From assembly GCF_032268605.1 (NCBI RefSeq), contig NZ_CP130318.1, forward strand, positions 1,643,001 to 1,707,000: a stretch of DNA of 64,000 nt, written 5' to 3'. The stretch is from Paenibacillus aurantius. Its GTDB lineage: Bacteria > Bacillota > Bacilli > Paenibacillales > NBRC-103111. The translations under genes and the position numbers were made by a program. Positions 45,163 to 54,596 of the stretch are shown here, piece by piece (the stretch's first letter is position 1; each line of letters begins with the position of its first letter). Below the pieces are notes generated by a model. The model was not told the DNA's origin and did no database searches. It worked only from the letters and a program-made list of their open reading frames with translations.

Positions 45163-46419
45163 GTGAAGCAGGTCATCATTCATCATGCAAACGGAACAAG
45201 CAAAGCGGCGCTGCTGGAGGACGGTCGGTTATCGGAATTTTATGTGGAGCAGACGGGCGAGAAGGAACGGGCCGGCAATCTGTACAAAGGACGGGTGGTG
45301 AACGTTCTTCCCGGCATGCAGTCGGCCTTTGTGGACATCGGTCTCGAGAAGAACGCTTTTCTGTACCGGGACGATCTCCTGCCCGCCCACCTGGAGAAGC
45401 AGCCCGCGGACAAGCCGTGCATCCAAGAGTTGGTCCGCCCCGGTCAAGAGCTCATCGTTCAGGTCAAAAAAGAACCAAGCGGCAGCAAGGGGGCAAGGGT
45501 CACGACCCATTTCACCTTGCCCGGACGTTGGATCGTCTATATGCCAAACGCCGATTATACGGCGGTTTCCCGCAAGATCGAGTCCAACGAAGAGAAGCTG
45601 CGGCTGAAGCAGATCGGTGACGAGCTGCGAAGCGGCGGAGACGGCATTATCCTCCGAACCATAGCGGCCGGCCAGCCGGCGGAATCGCTCGGCCGGGATT
45701 GGGAGAGACTGCACAGCGTCTGGGAGGGCGTCCTGCAGGAGGCTTCGCTTCAGAAAGCCCCCTGTCTCTTGTTTCAGGACTTGGCCCTCGTGCCCCGCCT
45801 GGCCCGGGACTTGTTCACCGACGGGATTGATGAGCTGGTTGTGGATGACGAGGAGCTCGCGGAACAGATCGGCCGCATGGTGAAGGACACGGCCCCGAAG
45901 CTGGCCCGCTGCGTCCGGGTGTACCGCGGGGAAATCCCGGTGTTCTATTCTTTCCCCGTGGCGGAGGAGCTTGAGAAGGCTTTCCGCCGCAAAATTTGGC
46001 TGAACAACGGCGCCTACCTGGTTATGGACCAGACCGAAGCGCTTACGGTTATTGATGTCAATACCGGGAGGTATACGGGCGGGGAGAACCTGGAGCAGAC
46101 CGTGTTCGAAACGAACATGGAGGCCGCGCGTGAGATTGTGCGGCTTCTCCGGCTCCGGGATATCGGGGGGATCATTGTCGTCGATTTTATCGACATGAAG
46201 GACGAGAACCACCGTCAGGCGGTTCGTCGGCAGATGGAGGAGTCCGCACGCGCCGACCGGACCAAGACGCTGATGATCGGCTGGACGAAGCTGGGCCTTT
46301 TCGAATTGACCCGCAAGAAGAACCGCCAGGCGCTGGACGGCCAGTTCTTCGACAGCTGTCCTTACTGCGGGGGCTCGGGGAAGGTGCACTCCAAAGATCA
46401 CCCTTTGTACGGGCAGTAA
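45163..46419 (+). CDS. rng: ribonuclease G/E family endoribonuclease
   Basis: A 418-residue RNase G-type enzyme. An S1-like domain is inserted near the N-terminus (NLYKGRVVNVLPGMQSAFVDIG). The catalytic core has LTVIDVNTGRYTGGENLEQ, where Asp residues bind magnesium, and GGIIVVDFIDMKDENHR. The zinc-link motif is CPYCGGSG near the C-terminus. The start is GTG. B. subtilis lacks this enzyme, but many other Firmicutes have it beside rplU as here. It likely processes rRNA or mRNA ends. Confidence 0.94.
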   Translation: MKQVIIHHANGTSKAALLEDGRLSEFYVEQTGEKERAGNLYKGRVVNVLPGMQSAFVDIGLEKNAFLYRDDLLPAHLEKQPADKPCIQELVRPGQELIVQVKKEPSGSKGARVTTHFTLPGRWIVYMPNADYTAVSRKIESNEEKLRLKQIGDELRSGGDGIILRTIAAGQPAESLGRDWERLHSVWEGVLQEASLQKAPCLLFQDLALVPRLARDLFTDGIDELVVDDEELAEQIGRMVKDTAPKLARCVRVYRGEIPVFYSFPVAEELEKAFRRKIWLNNGAYLVMDQTEALTVIDVNTGRYTGGENLEQTVFETNMEAAREIVRLLRLRDIGGIIVVDFIDMKDENHRQAVRRQMEESARADRTKTLMIGWTKLGLFELTRKKNRQALDGQFFDSCPYCGGSGKVHSKDHPLYGQ

Positions 46420-46458
46420 CCCGCCGGAAGAAAGCTTCTGCGGCAGTCCAATTAGCCG

Positions 46459-46487
46459 TTGCTTTGTTCAGGTGGCTATGGTAGAAT
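46459..46487 (+). promoter_or_regulatory. sigma-A promoter of the rplU operon
   Basis: TTGCTT (46459-46464), a 17-base spacer, then TAGAAT (46482-46487) with an upstream TG forming an extended -10. Confidence 0.75.
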
Positions 46488-46493
46488 AGTTCA

Positions 46494-46593
46494 GTGTGTT
46501 GCCAACCGCACGAGTCGGGTTTAAGTATGGAGCGTTCTCGGATGCCTCGTCACCTGGACATAGGCGAGTCTTACTATTGAGGGAGGTGCAACA
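46494..46593 (+). ncRNA. ribosomal protein L21 leader
   Basis: About 100 untranslated bases between the promoter and rplU, in the place of the known L21 leader of Bacilli. GTCACCTGGACATAGGCGA-type segments and a short direct run before GGGAGGTG suggest a folded autoregulatory RNA. The fold itself was not computed; the call rests on position, length and family knowledge. Confidence 0.55.
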
Positions 46594-46905
46594 ATGTACG
46601 CTATTATTGAAACGGGCGGTAAACAGTACAAGGTCCAAGAAGGCGACGTTCTCTTCATTGAGAAGCTGACGGTCGGCGAGGGCGATGCGGTTACGTTTGA
46701 CCGTGTTCTGGCTGTTTCCAACGACAACGGTTTGCAAATCGGTTCTCCGGTTGTTTCCGGTGCTTCCGTATCCGCTAAAGTAGAAAAGCACGGCAAAGGT
46801 CGCAAGATCATCGTGTATAAATACAAAGCGAAGAAGAACTACCGTCGCAAGCAAGGCCACCGTCAGCCATACACCAAAGTTGTGATCGACAAGATCCAAG
46901 CGTAA
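46594..46905 (+). CDS. rplU: 50S ribosomal protein L21
   Basis: A 103-residue L21, normal length. It begins [17 protein letters not shown] and has the signature [30 protein letters not shown] toward the C-terminus, the basic loop that contacts 23S rRNA. GGGAGGTG lies about 6 bases before the ATG. It heads the rplU-prp-rpmA cluster conserved in Firmicutes. Confidence 0.98.
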   Translation: MYAIIETGGKQYKVQEGDVLFIEKLTVGEGDAVTFDRVLAVSNDNGLQIGSPVVSGASVSAKVEKHGKGRKIIVYKYKAKKNYRRKQGHRQPYTKVVIDKIQA

Positions 46906-46912
46906 GGCACCC

Positions 46913-47239
46913 ATGATTCGAGTTCTTATTGAGAGAGCCGAAAAAGGGACCGTCTGTGCTTTTCGTGTAGAAGGCCATGCCCGCTATGCGGATCCGGGAC
47001 AAGACATCGTCTGCGCCGGTGTATCTGCGGTGACGGTCGGCACGGTGAATGCCGTGGAGAAGCTGACCGGAGTGGAAATGCCAAGCAAGATGAAGAACGG
47101 ATTCCTGCAGGCGTCGGTGCCCGGCAATCTGAAGGAGGACCAGCAGGCGCAAGTCCAGCTGCTTCTCGAATCGATGATTGTCATGCTTCATTCCATTGAA
47201 GAGTCCTACGGGAAATATATAGCTTTGGAAGACCACTAA
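46913..47239 (+). CDS. prp: ribosomal-processing cysteine protease Prp
   Basis: A 108-residue protease (YsxB). The catalytic pair is H22 in VEGHARYAD and C34 in QDIVCAGVSA, the same numbering as the Staphylococcus aureus enzyme. It removes the N-terminal extension of ribosomal protein L27, which is encoded next. It starts 8 bases after rplU and is placed between rplU and rpmA, as in all Firmicutes whose L27 carries the extension. Confidence 0.95.
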   Translation: MIRVLIERAEKGTVCAFRVEGHARYADPGQDIVCAGVSAVTVGTVNAVEKLTGVEMPSKMKNGFLQASVPGNLKEDQQAQVQLLLESMIVMLHSIEESYGKYIALEDH

Positions 47240-47260
47240 GTAAAGAAGGAGGTAACCGAG

Positions 47261-47572
47261 ATGTTGAAATTAAACCTTCAGCTTTTTGCATCCAAAAAAG
47301 GGGTAGGTTCCACCAAGAACGGACGCGACAGCATCGCGAAGCGCCTTGGCGTTAAGCGTGCTGACGGCCAGACGGTAACGGCAGGAAGCATCCTCGTTCG
47401 TCAACGCGGAACGAAGATCCACCCAGGCAACAACGTGGGCATCGGTTCCGATGACACCCTGTTCGCCAAAGTCGAAGGCGTTGTGAAGTTCGAGCGCTGG
47501 GGACGTGACCGCAAGAAAGTGAGCGTGTATCCGGTTCAAGAAGCTCCGGTTGCAGCCGCTGTAGAAGTGTAA
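47261..47572 (+). CDS. rpmA: 50S ribosomal protein L27 with cleavable N-terminal extension
   Basis: A 103-residue L27. It begins [17 protein letters not shown]: the first nine residues are the extension that Prp cuts (after F9) to expose the mature end that reaches the peptidyl-transferase centre. The core has [18 protein letters not shown] and [19 protein letters not shown]. The C-terminal tail is Ala/Val-rich. GGAGGT precedes the ATG, and a terminator follows. Confidence 0.98.
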   Translation: MLKLNLQLFASKKGVGSTKNGRDSIAKRLGVKRADGQTVTAGSILVRQRGTKIHPGNNVGIGSDDTLFAKVEGVVKFERWGRDRKKVSVYPVQEAPVAAAVEV

Positions 47573-47590
47573 GATAAGGAAGATCCGATC

Positions 47591-47620
47591 GAACCCTGGC
47601 GGCGACGCCGGGGTTTTTTC
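47591..47620 (+). terminator. terminator after rpmA
   Basis: AACCCTGGC pairs with GCCGGGGTT (one mismatch) around a short loop, followed by T residues. Confidence 0.75.
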
Positions 47621-47659
47621 TTGTGGGGAGAGAAATCTCGGTTCCACTTTTTGGGGGGA

Positions 47660-47672
47660 CCTGTGGTATACT
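47660..47672 (+). promoter_or_regulatory. candidate extended -10 promoter of spo0B-obg
   Basis: TGTGGTATACT gives TATACT (47667-47672) with an upstream TG element, 44 bases before the spo0B start. No clear -35 is visible. Confidence 0.4.
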
Positions 47673-47715
47673 GAGGGGACGGGATTGACGGAGTTGCCGG
47701 AACGGGAGAGATACC

Positions 47716-48444
47716 ATGAAACGTTGGAGCAGCCTGCAAAGGCCTGCTGTTGCCTTAATTGTTGCGTCATTGGCTGGTCTGGCCGCGGTTCCGATGGACT
47801 GGCCGTACCGGGTCATCCTGGCCCTGTTGGGCCTGCTGGGCCTTCTCGGCTGGAGAAGGAGCGTTCAGGAGCAGGGGAAACACCGAGAAGCGGCCGAGAA
47901 CAACCGTCTGATCAAGGCCATGAACGAATACCGGCATGACTGGATGAACGACTTCCAGGTGCTGTTTGGGTACATCAGGTTGAAAAAATATGATAAGCTG
48001 CTCGATTACATGGACAAAATAAACGCAGACGCCTACCGGGAAAGCTATGTCTCGAAGCTCGGCCTTCCTTCGCTTATCGTCTACTTCTACTCGTACCGGA
48101 CGGATAAGAAAGCCATGGAGCTCGAGATCGAGATTGAAAGGGAAATCGTGCTCACCAAGCTGCCATTGGACAGCGAGAAAGCAGGAGAGCTTATTCGCCG
48201 AACCGTCGAACTTTTCCGCGAGAACGCGGTAGAAGGGGAGCCGAATGTGCTGAGCCTTGCTTTCGATTTGGAAGAAGAAGGCCTGCTGCTTGATTTCGTC
48301 TATACCGGCGTTATGGATAAGGCAAATCTCCGGCAAGGGCTGGAAGGGCTTAGAGACTCCTATCCGGATGGGACCCAACTGGAACACAACGAAGAAGACG
48401 AGGGAGCGGCGGTGACGATCCGGCTCCCATTTCATAACCAATGA
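47716..48444 (+). CDS. spo0B: Spo0B-type sporulation phosphotransferase with membrane anchor
   Basis: A 242-residue protein. Two hydrophobic segments at the N-terminus (PAVALIVASLAGLAAVP and YRVILALLGLLGLLGW) precede the four-helix-type dimerisation region with the phospho-His H74 in YRHDWMNDFQVLFGYIRL, and an ATPase-like C-terminal half. Spo0B passes phosphate from Spo0F to Spo0A. B. subtilis Spo0B (about 192 residues) has no membrane segments, so this longer anchored form is notable. It lies before obg, as in B. subtilis, and is 9 bases from it. Confidence 0.88.
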   Translation: MKRWSSLQRPAVALIVASLAGLAAVPMDWPYRVILALLGLLGLLGWRRSVQEQGKHREAAENNRLIKAMNEYRHDWMNDFQVLFGYIRLKKYDKLLDYMDKINADAYRESYVSKLGLPSLIVYFYSYRTDKKAMELEIEIEREIVLTKLPLDSEKAGELIRRTVELFRENAVEGEPNVLSLAFDLEEEGLLLDFVYTGVMDKANLRQGLEGLRDSYPDGTQLEHNEEDEGAAVTIRLPFHNQ

Positions 48445-48453
48445 GGTGCATTC

Positions 48454-49755
48454 ATGTTTGTAGATAAAGCGAAAATTTTTGTAAAAGGCGGCGACGGCGG
48501 CGACGGAGTCGTGGCTTTCCGTCGGGAGAAGTATGTCCCGGAAGGCGGCCCGGCCGGTGGTGACGGAGGCAACGGCGGCGATGTCATCTTCGTGGTGGAC
48601 GAAGGCTTACGCACGCTGATGGATTTCCGCTACCAAAGGCATTTCAAAGCGGACCGCGGGGTGAAGGGACGCAACAAGAACATGCATGGGGCGAATGCCG
48701 ACGACATGATCGTTAAGGTACCTCCAGGGACGATCGTCATCGATGACGATACCCAGGAGGTGATTGCCGACCTGACCCGGCAGGGCCAGCGGGTCGTGGT
48801 GGCGAAGGGAGGCCGAGGGGGCCGGGGTAACACACGCTTCGCCACCCAGAGCAACACCGCTCCGGAGATTGCCGAGAACGGGGAGGAAGGCCAGGAACGC
48901 TGGATCGTGCTGGAGCTTAAGGTAATGGCCGACGTCGGTCTCGTGGGCTTCCCCAGCGTGGGCAAATCGACCCTGCTGTCGGTTGTTTCCGCCGCTCAGC
49001 CCAAGATCGGGGCCTATCACTTCACGACCATTACGCCGAACCTCGGCGTCGTGGATGTCGGGGACGGGCGCAGCTTCGTCATGGCCGATCTTCCGGGCTT
49101 GATCGAAGGGGCCCACGAGGGAGTCGGCCTCGGACATGAATTTCTGAGGCACGTGGAGCGGACGAGGGTGATCCTTCATGTGGTGGACATGTCCGGCTCG
49201 GAGGGAAGGGATCCCTTCGACGACTACTTGAAAATCAACGAGGAAATCAAGCTGTACAACGCCAAGCTGGAGGAACGCCCCCAGCTGATCGTAGCGAACA
49301 AGATGGATATTCCGGAAGCGGAGGAAAACCTGCAGGAATTCCGCCGGAAGCTGGCCGAAACGGGAACCGACCGTGCGATCTTTGCCATTTCGGCTGCCGC
49401 CAACCAAGGGATTCAGGAGGTGCTTTACAAAGCCGCCGATCTCCTGGATGCCATTCCGGATCAGCCGCTGGTCGAAGAAGTGGCCGAGGTGGAGGAGCGC
49501 AAGGTCTATCGTCTGGACAAGCGGGAGGAGCAGGACTACACCATCCGCCGGGACAACGAGGATTTCGTCATCGACAGTCCGAGCCTCGAGAAGCTCATCA
49601 AGCGGACGAACTTTGGCTCGCATGACGCCGTTATGCGGTTCGCGCGGATCCTGCGGAACATGGGTATCGATGCGGAGCTGCGCCGCCGCGGGGCGGTAGA
49701 CGGACAGACGATCCGCATTGCGGACTTTGAGTTTGAATTTGTGGAGCACGAATAA
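48454..49755 (+). CDS. obg: GTPase Obg/CgtA
   Basis: A 433-residue Obg. The glycine-rich N-terminal fold ([31 protein letters not shown]) is followed by the G domain: [12 protein letters not shown] near residue 165, [12 protein letters not shown] for G3, and NKMDIP for G4. The C-terminal OCT domain begins near [11 protein letters not shown]. Obg is essential in B. subtilis for 50S assembly and the stress and sporulation responses. It is probably co-transcribed with spo0B. Confidence 0.98.
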   Translation: MFVDKAKIFVKGGDGGDGVVAFRREKYVPEGGPAGGDGGNGGDVIFVVDEGLRTLMDFRYQRHFKADRGVKGRNKNMHGANADDMIVKVPPGTIVIDDDTQEVIADLTRQGQRVVVAKGGRGGRGNTRFATQSNTAPEIAENGEEGQERWIVLELKVMADVGLVGFPSVGKSTLLSVVSAAQPKIGAYHFTTITPNLGVVDVGDGRSFVMADLPGLIEGAHEGVGLGHEFLRHVERTRVILHVVDMSGSEGRDPFDDYLKINEEIKLYNAKLEERPQLIVANKMDIPEAEENLQEFRRKLAETGTDRAIFAISAAANQGIQEVLYKAADLLDAIPDQPLVEEVAEVEERKVYRLDKREEQDYTIRRDNEDFVIDSPSLEKLIKRTNFGSHDAVMRFARILRNMGIDAELRRRGAVDGQTIRIADFEFEFVEHE

Positions 49756-49781
49756 CGTTTTTCGTCTCCTTCCTTGTAAAC

Positions 49782-49825
49782 GAAGAACCTTCCCGCCGCG
49801 GCTTGCGGACCGGAAGGTTCTTTTT
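49782..49825 (+). terminator. terminator after obg
   Basis: AAGAACCTTCC (49783-49793) pairs with GGAAGGTTCTT (49812-49822), followed by TTT. Confidence 0.82.
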
Positions 49826-49882
49826 GCGTGCGGCCAACGGGGGGAAAGAGTGCTTGTCCAAGAGGGTCATCCGTCAGCCCCA

Positions 49883-50398
49883 TCAGATGACGTTCGGATC
49901 GAGCAAGGGAGTCCAATGCAGAGTCGGCATGCCGGGAGTAGGAAGGTCCGTCCAGCCGGCGGTGGCCACCCACAAGTGGGGAGCGGGGCCGAACGTGAGG
50001 TAGTGCTCTAGAAGCGACCGGTATACGAAAGGGATATGCCGGTCCTCCTGAAGCACATGCTTCCGGGGAATCCAATGCAGCTCGCCTTCCCCCGTTTCGC
50101 TCACATTCCGGCGTACGGTCTCTCCGATATAGAAGAACTGCTGCCGGATCTCGTTGTCCTTCAGCCGGATCAGGATATACTGCATCTTGAAGTTCCGGAT
50201 TTCGTGAGGGAGGAGTCCCGTTTCTTCGTGAATTTCCCGTAGACAGGCGGTCTCCGGATCGTTCAGCTCCTGCGGCTCCAGGTGACCGCCTACGGCCGCC
50301 CACATGCCCGGATGCAGGGTGCGCTCGGGGGCTCTTTTCATCATCAGCAGGTCGTCCCCGTTAAACAGCATAGCCGCGGCTATCATACGTAATCTCAT
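49883..50398 (-). CDS. Nudix hydrolase
   Basis: A 171-residue Nudix protein. The Nudix box reads GGHLEPQELNDP followed by LREIHEETGL; it is two residues longer between the first Glu and the REUxEE part than the textbook spacing, as in many Nudix proteins with an ELNDP turn. The Glu residues bind metal for pyrophosphate cleavage. The ATG at 50398 has AAAGGAGAA upstream on the minus strand; the in-frame extension to 50443 runs into the divergent pheB promoter. It is the only minus-strand gene between 26.9 and 64 kb. The substrate is unknown. Confidence 0.9.
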   Translation of the reverse strand: MRLRMIAAAMLFNGDDLLMMKRAPERTLHPGMWAAVGGHLEPQELNDPETACLREIHEETGLLPHEIRNFKMQYILIRLKDNEIRQQFFYIGETVRRNVSETGEGELHWIPRKHVLQEDRHIPFVYRSLLEHYLTFGPAPHLWVATAGWTDLPTPGMPTLHWTPLLDPNVI

Positions 50399-50430
50399 GT
50401 CTTTGGATTCTCCTTTATGAATTTTACCTA

Positions 50431-50459
50431 TTGCCGGATCCATGCAAGTTCGTTATAAT
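50431..50459 (+). promoter_or_regulatory. sigma-A promoter for pheB-hom-thrC-thrB
   Basis: TTGCCG (50431-50436), a 17-base spacer, then TATAAT (50454-50459), 47 bases before pheB. It overlaps the likely promoter region of the divergent Nudix gene. Confidence 0.75.
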
Positions 50460-50506
50460 GTCCACTATACAGAAACAACAGTCTACATGGGGAGGACGTA
50501 TTCCGG

Positions 50507-50959
50507 GTGCTGGACCAGAATCAATTGGAGCGATATTACTTGGTGCGGGAAGACATTTTGCCCGAAGCCGTATTGAAGACGATCCAGGCCAAGGAGCTTC
50601 TCGCCCATGGACGGGTGAAGACCATTCATGAAGCCGTGGATCAGGTAGGGTTAAGCCGCAGCGCCTTCTATAAATACAAGGATGGCATTTACCCGCTCAG
50701 CAAGCTGGACCGGGAACGCATCGTGACCATATCCATGGACCTCGAGCACCGCTCCGGCATCTTGTCCAAGGTGTTGGCGTTAATCGCCGGCCTGGAGGGC
50801 AATGTGCTGACCATTCACCAGACGATTCCCCTTCAGGGCATGGCGAACGTGGTGATCTCCGCGGACACCTCCCATATGGGAGACCATTGGAATGTGCTGA
50901 TGAAGAAGCTGAACGAGCAGGATGGAGTCAAGCGCGCCGTTCTCGTCGGCCAAGGGTAA
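50507..50959 (+). CDS. pheB: ACT-domain protein PheB (UPF0735)
   Basis: A 150-residue protein. The N-terminal half is a small helical region with a helix-turn-helix look (VKTIHEAVDQVGLSRSAFYKYKDGIYP), and the C-terminal ~70 residues are an ACT domain (ISMDLEHRSGILSKVLALIAGLEGNVLTIHQ). It matches PheB of the obg-pheB-pheA region of Bacilli, a probable amino-acid-sensing regulator of unclear target. The start is GTG with GGGGAGG upstream. Here hom, thrC and thrB separate it from pheA. Confidence 0.9.
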   Translation: MLDQNQLERYYLVREDILPEAVLKTIQAKELLAHGRVKTIHEAVDQVGLSRSAFYKYKDGIYPLSKLDRERIVTISMDLEHRSGILSKVLALIAGLEGNVLTIHQTIPLQGMANVVISADTSHMGDHWNVLMKKLNEQDGVKRAVLVGQG

Positions 50960-51014
50960 GACGGCAGGGGCACGGTGTCCCGAAGTATGCCGATAAGCGA
51001 ATAGAAGGAGATCG

Positions 51015-51040
51015 CCGGTCGGTCTGGCGGTCGGCCTTTT
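51015..51040 (+). terminator. weak hairpin in the hom leader
   Basis: GCCGGTC can pair with GGTCGGC (two wobble pairs), followed by CTTTTA. It lies between pheB and hom and could be a partial terminator or attenuator; no leader peptide was found. Confidence 0.3.
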
Positions 51041-51077
51041 ATAGATACCGAATGTACAGGAGGGTTCCGTTAAAGAG

Positions 51078-52364
51078 ATGAAACCGATAAAAGTAGGCCT
51101 GCTCGGCTTGGGAACGGTCGGCACCGGAGTGGTGCGGATCGTAGAAGGACATCAGGAGGATCTGCAGCGGCAGGTAGGCTCCCCGATCCGAATCGAGAAG
51201 ATTCTGGTGCAGAATCCGACCAAAGCAAGAAACATAGCGGTGGATGCCGGGAAGCTGACGGACGACCCGTGGGACATCATCCGCGATCCGGAGATCGACG
51301 TGATCATAGAAGTAATGGGCGGCATCGAACCGACCAAAGGCTTCATTCTCGAGGCCTTAAGCCGGGGAAAGCATATCGTGACGGCCAATAAGGATCTTAT
51401 GGCGCTGCACGGGACGGAGATTCTGGCGAAGGCTGTGGAGCACCGCTGCGACGTCCTCTACGAAGCGAGCGTGGCCGGTGGCATTCCGATCATCCGTACC
51501 TTGGCGGAGGGCTTTTCTTCCGACAGAATAACCAAAATTATGGGGATCGTCAACGGAACGACCAACTACATCCTCACGAAGATGAGCCAAGAAGGCGCCG
51601 CCTATGAGGACGTGCTGAAGGAAGCCCAAGAACTGGGCTACGCGGAAGCGGACCCGACCTCCGATGTGGAGGGATTGGATGCCGCCCGCAAGATGACCAT
51701 TCTGGGCTCCCTCGGCTTCGGGGTCAACGTGGAACTGAGCGACGTCTCGGTTAAGGGCATCACCGGAATTACCAAGGAGGATATCCTGTACGGCAAGAAG
51801 CTCGGCTACGAGGTTAAGCTGCTCGGGATCGCCGAACGCCAGGACGACCATATTTCCATCAGCGTTCAGCCGACCATGGTCAAGACGTCCCACCCGATTT
51901 CCTCTGTAAACGGAGTATTCAACGCCGTCTATGTATACGGAGAAGCGGTCGGGGAAACGATGTTCTACGGACCGGGCGCCGGGGAGCTTCCGACGGCCAC
52001 CTCGATCGTGGCGGACCTGGTGGCGGTGGTGAAGAACTTGAGGCTCGGCGTCAACGGCCGAAAGGTGCTTGCTCCCTACAAGGAGAAGAAGCTGAAGACG
52101 GACGAGCAGATCTCCGCCAAAAACTTCATTCTGCTTCACGTAGAGGACAAGGCGGGCGTGCTCGCCCAAATCACGCAAGTGTTTGCCGAGCATGAAGTCA
52201 GCCTGGAGTCGGTGCTTCAGCACCCCAATGCAAACAACCCGAAAGCCGAGATCATCATCATTACTCATGATGCTAATCAGGCCAGCATGAAAAAGGTGCT
52301 CAAGCATTTTGAAACCATGGACGTCATTCAAACCATCCAAAGCGTTTACCGCGTAGAAGGCTAA
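51078..52364 (+). CDS. hom: homoserine dehydrogenase
   Basis: A 428-residue enzyme reducing aspartate semialdehyde to homoserine, the branch to threonine and methionine. The NAD(P) site is [14 protein letters not shown] (residues 6-19). [25 protein letters not shown] and [18 protein letters not shown] are family signatures, and [20 protein letters not shown] forms the substrate site. The C-terminal ~80 residues are an ACT domain ([26 protein letters not shown]) for feedback control. The SD AGGAGGG is about 13 bases from the ATG, which is long. Confidence 0.97.
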   Translation: MKPIKVGLLGLGTVGTGVVRIVEGHQEDLQRQVGSPIRIEKILVQNPTKARNIAVDAGKLTDDPWDIIRDPEIDVIIEVMGGIEPTKGFILEALSRGKHIVTANKDLMALHGTEILAKAVEHRCDVLYEASVAGGIPIIRTLAEGFSSDRITKIMGIVNGTTNYILTKMSQEGAAYEDVLKEAQELGYAEADPTSDVEGLDAARKMTILGSLGFGVNVELSDVSVKGITGITKEDILYGKKLGYEVKLLGIAERQDDHISISVQPTMVKTSHPISSVNGVFNAVYVYGEAVGETMFYGPGAGELPTATSIVADLVAVVKNLRLGVNGRKVLAPYKEKKLKTDEQISAKNFILLHVEDKAGVLAQITQVFAEHEVSLESVLQHPNANNPKAEIIIITHDANQASMKKVLKHFETMDVIQTIQSVYRVEG

Positions 52365-52392
52365 ATCTATAGACCAGTTAGGAGTTATTACA

Positions 52393-53475
52393 ATGAGATA
52401 CATGGGATTGCTGCAAACGTACCGCGATTATCTGCCTGTAACGGACGCCACGCCGCTTTTGACCCTTCAGGAAGGCAATACCCCGCTTGTCCGCGCGGAG
52501 AAGCTGTCGGATGAGCTGGATCTGGATGTCTATTTCAAATACGAGGGCCTTAATCCGACGGGCTCCTTCAAGGACCGCGGCATGGTTATGGCCGTGGCCA
52601 AGGCGATGGAGGAAGGAAGCCGCACCATCATGTGCGCTTCCACGGGCAACACATCTGCTGCGGCGGCTGCCTATGCGGCTCGCGGAAACTTGAACTGCAT
52701 CGTGCTCATCCCTAACAACAACATCGCCCTCGGCAAGCTGGCCCAGGCTATCATTTACGGGGCGAAGGTCATTGCGATCGAGGGGAATTTTGACCGGGCG
52801 CTGGAGATCGTCCGCGAAATTACGGCCAAGCATCCGATTACCCTGGTTAACTCCGTTAACCCGTACCGGATCGAAGGCCAGAAGACGGCTGCCTTCGAGG
52901 TGGTCGATCAGCTGGGCAAAGCTCCAGACTTCCTGGCTATCCCGGTTGGGAATGCCGGGAACATCACAGCGTACTGGAAAGGCTTCAAGGAATACCACGC
53001 GAAGGGTCGTTCTTCCTCGCTTCCCAAGATGATTGGCTTTGAGGCGGAAGGAGCCATGGCCATTGTTAAGGGAGAGCCGATCAAAAACCCGGAAACGATC
53101 GCAACGGCCATCCGGATCGGAAACCCGGCGAGCTGGGACAGCGCGGTGAACGCTGCGAATGAATCGGGCGGCCAAATCAACTATGTGACCGATGAAGAGA
53201 TTCTGCATGCCTACCGGACGATCGCTTCGAAGGAAGGCATCTTCGCCGAGCCGGCTTCTGCGGCATCCATTGCGGGAGTTATGAAGCTGAAGAAGGAAGG
53301 CTACTTCAGGGGCGGCGAATCCGTGGTCTGCGTCCTGACCGGGCACGGCCTTAAGGACCCTAACATCGCCATCAAGAGCGTTAGCGCCGAGCCGGTGCTC
53401 GTCAAGGATACCGAGCAGGACGTGATGGAGGCCATCTCCCGTCTGGAAGCGCAGAACTTCGCGCAGCAGCATTAA
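52393..53475 (+). CDS. thrC: threonine synthase
   Basis: A 360-residue PLP enzyme converting O-phosphohomoserine to threonine. The PLP lysine is in [11 protein letters not shown] (about residue 61); [16 protein letters not shown] is the phosphate-binding loop, and [16 protein letters not shown] is a later cofactor-binding segment. It lies 28 bases after hom and 12 bases before thrB, the normal Bacillus order hom-thrC-thrB. Confidence 0.97.
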   Translation: MRYMGLLQTYRDYLPVTDATPLLTLQEGNTPLVRAEKLSDELDLDVYFKYEGLNPTGSFKDRGMVMAVAKAMEEGSRTIMCASTGNTSAAAAAYAARGNLNCIVLIPNNNIALGKLAQAIIYGAKVIAIEGNFDRALEIVREITAKHPITLVNSVNPYRIEGQKTAAFEVVDQLGKAPDFLAIPVGNAGNITAYWKGFKEYHAKGRSSSLPKMIGFEAEGAMAIVKGEPIKNPETIATAIRIGNPASWDSAVNAANESGGQINYVTDEEILHAYRTIASKEGIFAEPASAASIAGVMKLKKEGYFRGGESVVCVLTGHGLKDPNIAIKSVSAEPVLVKDTEQDVMEAISRLEAQNFAQQH

Positions 53476-53487
53476 GGAGCCGGTCTC

Positions 53488-54462
53488 ATGAACCCTACCA
53501 AAGTATGCGCGAAGGTTCCGGCCAGCACGGCCAATCTCGGACCGGGCTTCGATTCCCTCGGCATGGCGCTGAACCTGTATTCTTGGATTGAAATGGACGT
53601 CGCCGAGAAGACGGTCATTCATCTCCACGGCGGGGAAATGCAGGGCATTCCCACCGACAAGTCCAATCTCATCTACAAGGTGGCACAGGATGTGTTCCGG
53701 CGGGCAGGAGTAAGCTACCCGGAACTGGAGATCTCCATGCACAGCGAGATTCCCCTCACCCGGGGGCTCGGCAGCAGCGCCTCCGCCATCGTCGGTGCGA
53801 TGGCGGCCGCCAATGCTCTTATCGGGAGTCCTTTGTCGGACGACGAGCTGTTTCAGATGGCGGCCGCTATGGAGAAGCATCCCGATAATGTCGGGGCTTC
53901 CCTGTTCGGCGGGCTGATCGTTTCTTACTGGGACGGAGAACGGGCGGAATACATCCGCATCGAACCAGAGGAGAGTCTGGAGATCATGGTTGCCATTCCC
54001 CGCTTCCAGCTGGCGACGGAGAAAGCACGGAACGTCCTGCCGAAGGAACTGTCGATGGGCGATGCGGTGTTCAACATCGGCCACAGCTCGCTTCTCGTTG
54101 CGGCGTTTGCAACCGGTCGGTACGACATGATCGCGAAGGCCATGAAAGACGCCGTGCACCAGCCTTACCGCGCCGCGCTGATTCCCGGAATGGAACGAAT
54201 TCTGGGGGAGGCAACGGATCACGGGGCGCTCGGAGCGGCCCTGAGCGGAGCGGGGCCCACAGTGCTTGCCCTCGTCGATTCCAAGGCCGGAAAGCAGCAG
54301 GAGTTGGAGAGCTTTCTGCTGGAGGCCTTCCGCTCCGCCCAGGTGGAGGCGGATATCCGGCTGCTTAAGCCGTGCCGCAGCGGCGTCCAGTGCTGGAACG
54401 TAACGCCGGGAAATCGGACCTTGATCGAGAGCATCCAAGGAGAAACGGTCCAAAACCCTTGA
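53488..54462 (+). CDS. thrB: homoserine kinase
   Basis: A 324-residue GHMP kinase that phosphorylates homoserine for ThrC. The ATP loop is PLTRGLGSSASAIVGAM (about residues 90-106). The start region KVPASTANLGPGFDSLGMAL and the C-terminal GAALSGAGPTVLAL are GHMP motifs 1 and 3. Its stop codon lies inside the stem of the terminator that follows. It is the last gene of the pheB-hom-thrC-thrB unit. Confidence 0.97.
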   Translation: MNPTKVCAKVPASTANLGPGFDSLGMALNLYSWIEMDVAEKTVIHLHGGEMQGIPTDKSNLIYKVAQDVFRRAGVSYPELEISMHSEIPLTRGLGSSASAIVGAMAAANALIGSPLSDDELFQMAAAMEKHPDNVGASLFGGLIVSYWDGERAEYIRIEPEESLEIMVAIPRFQLATEKARNVLPKELSMGDAVFNIGHSSLLVAAFATGRYDMIAKAMKDAVHQPYRAALIPGMERILGEATDHGALGAALSGAGPTVLALVDSKAGKQQELESFLLEAFRSAQVEADIRLLKPCRSGVQCWNVTPGNRTLIESIQGETVQNP

Positions 54463-54478
54463 GGTCAAGGGTTTTTCT
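54451..54478 (+). terminator. terminator after thrB
   Basis: AAAACCCTTG (54452-54461) pairs with CAAGGGTTTT (54466-54475) around AGGT, followed by TT. The thrB TGA is in the stem. Confidence 0.87.
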
Positions 54479-54521
54479 TGTTGGCGGCTTCCCTCTTTCA
54501 TTTTAAATTTGTCAGGTCTTG

Positions 54522-54530
54522 TGGTATATT
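54522..54530 (+). promoter_or_regulatory. candidate extended -10 promoter of pheA-ilvE
   Basis: TGGTATATT: TATATT (54525-54530) with a TG element one base before. The -35 (TTTAAA, 54502-54507) is weak. It lies 66 bases before pheA. Confidence 0.45.
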
Positions 54531-54596
54531 TTTTAAATGCGGTTCAATTAATCAAGGGCTTGGATTAGCCTGCTAAACCAAAGGAGAGGTCCGGGT

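Noticed and set aside
52378-54501. A 707-codon open frame antisense to thrC and thrB
   Set aside because: Stop codons are rare on this strand because of codon bias; both sense genes are certain and the antisense product has no domain.
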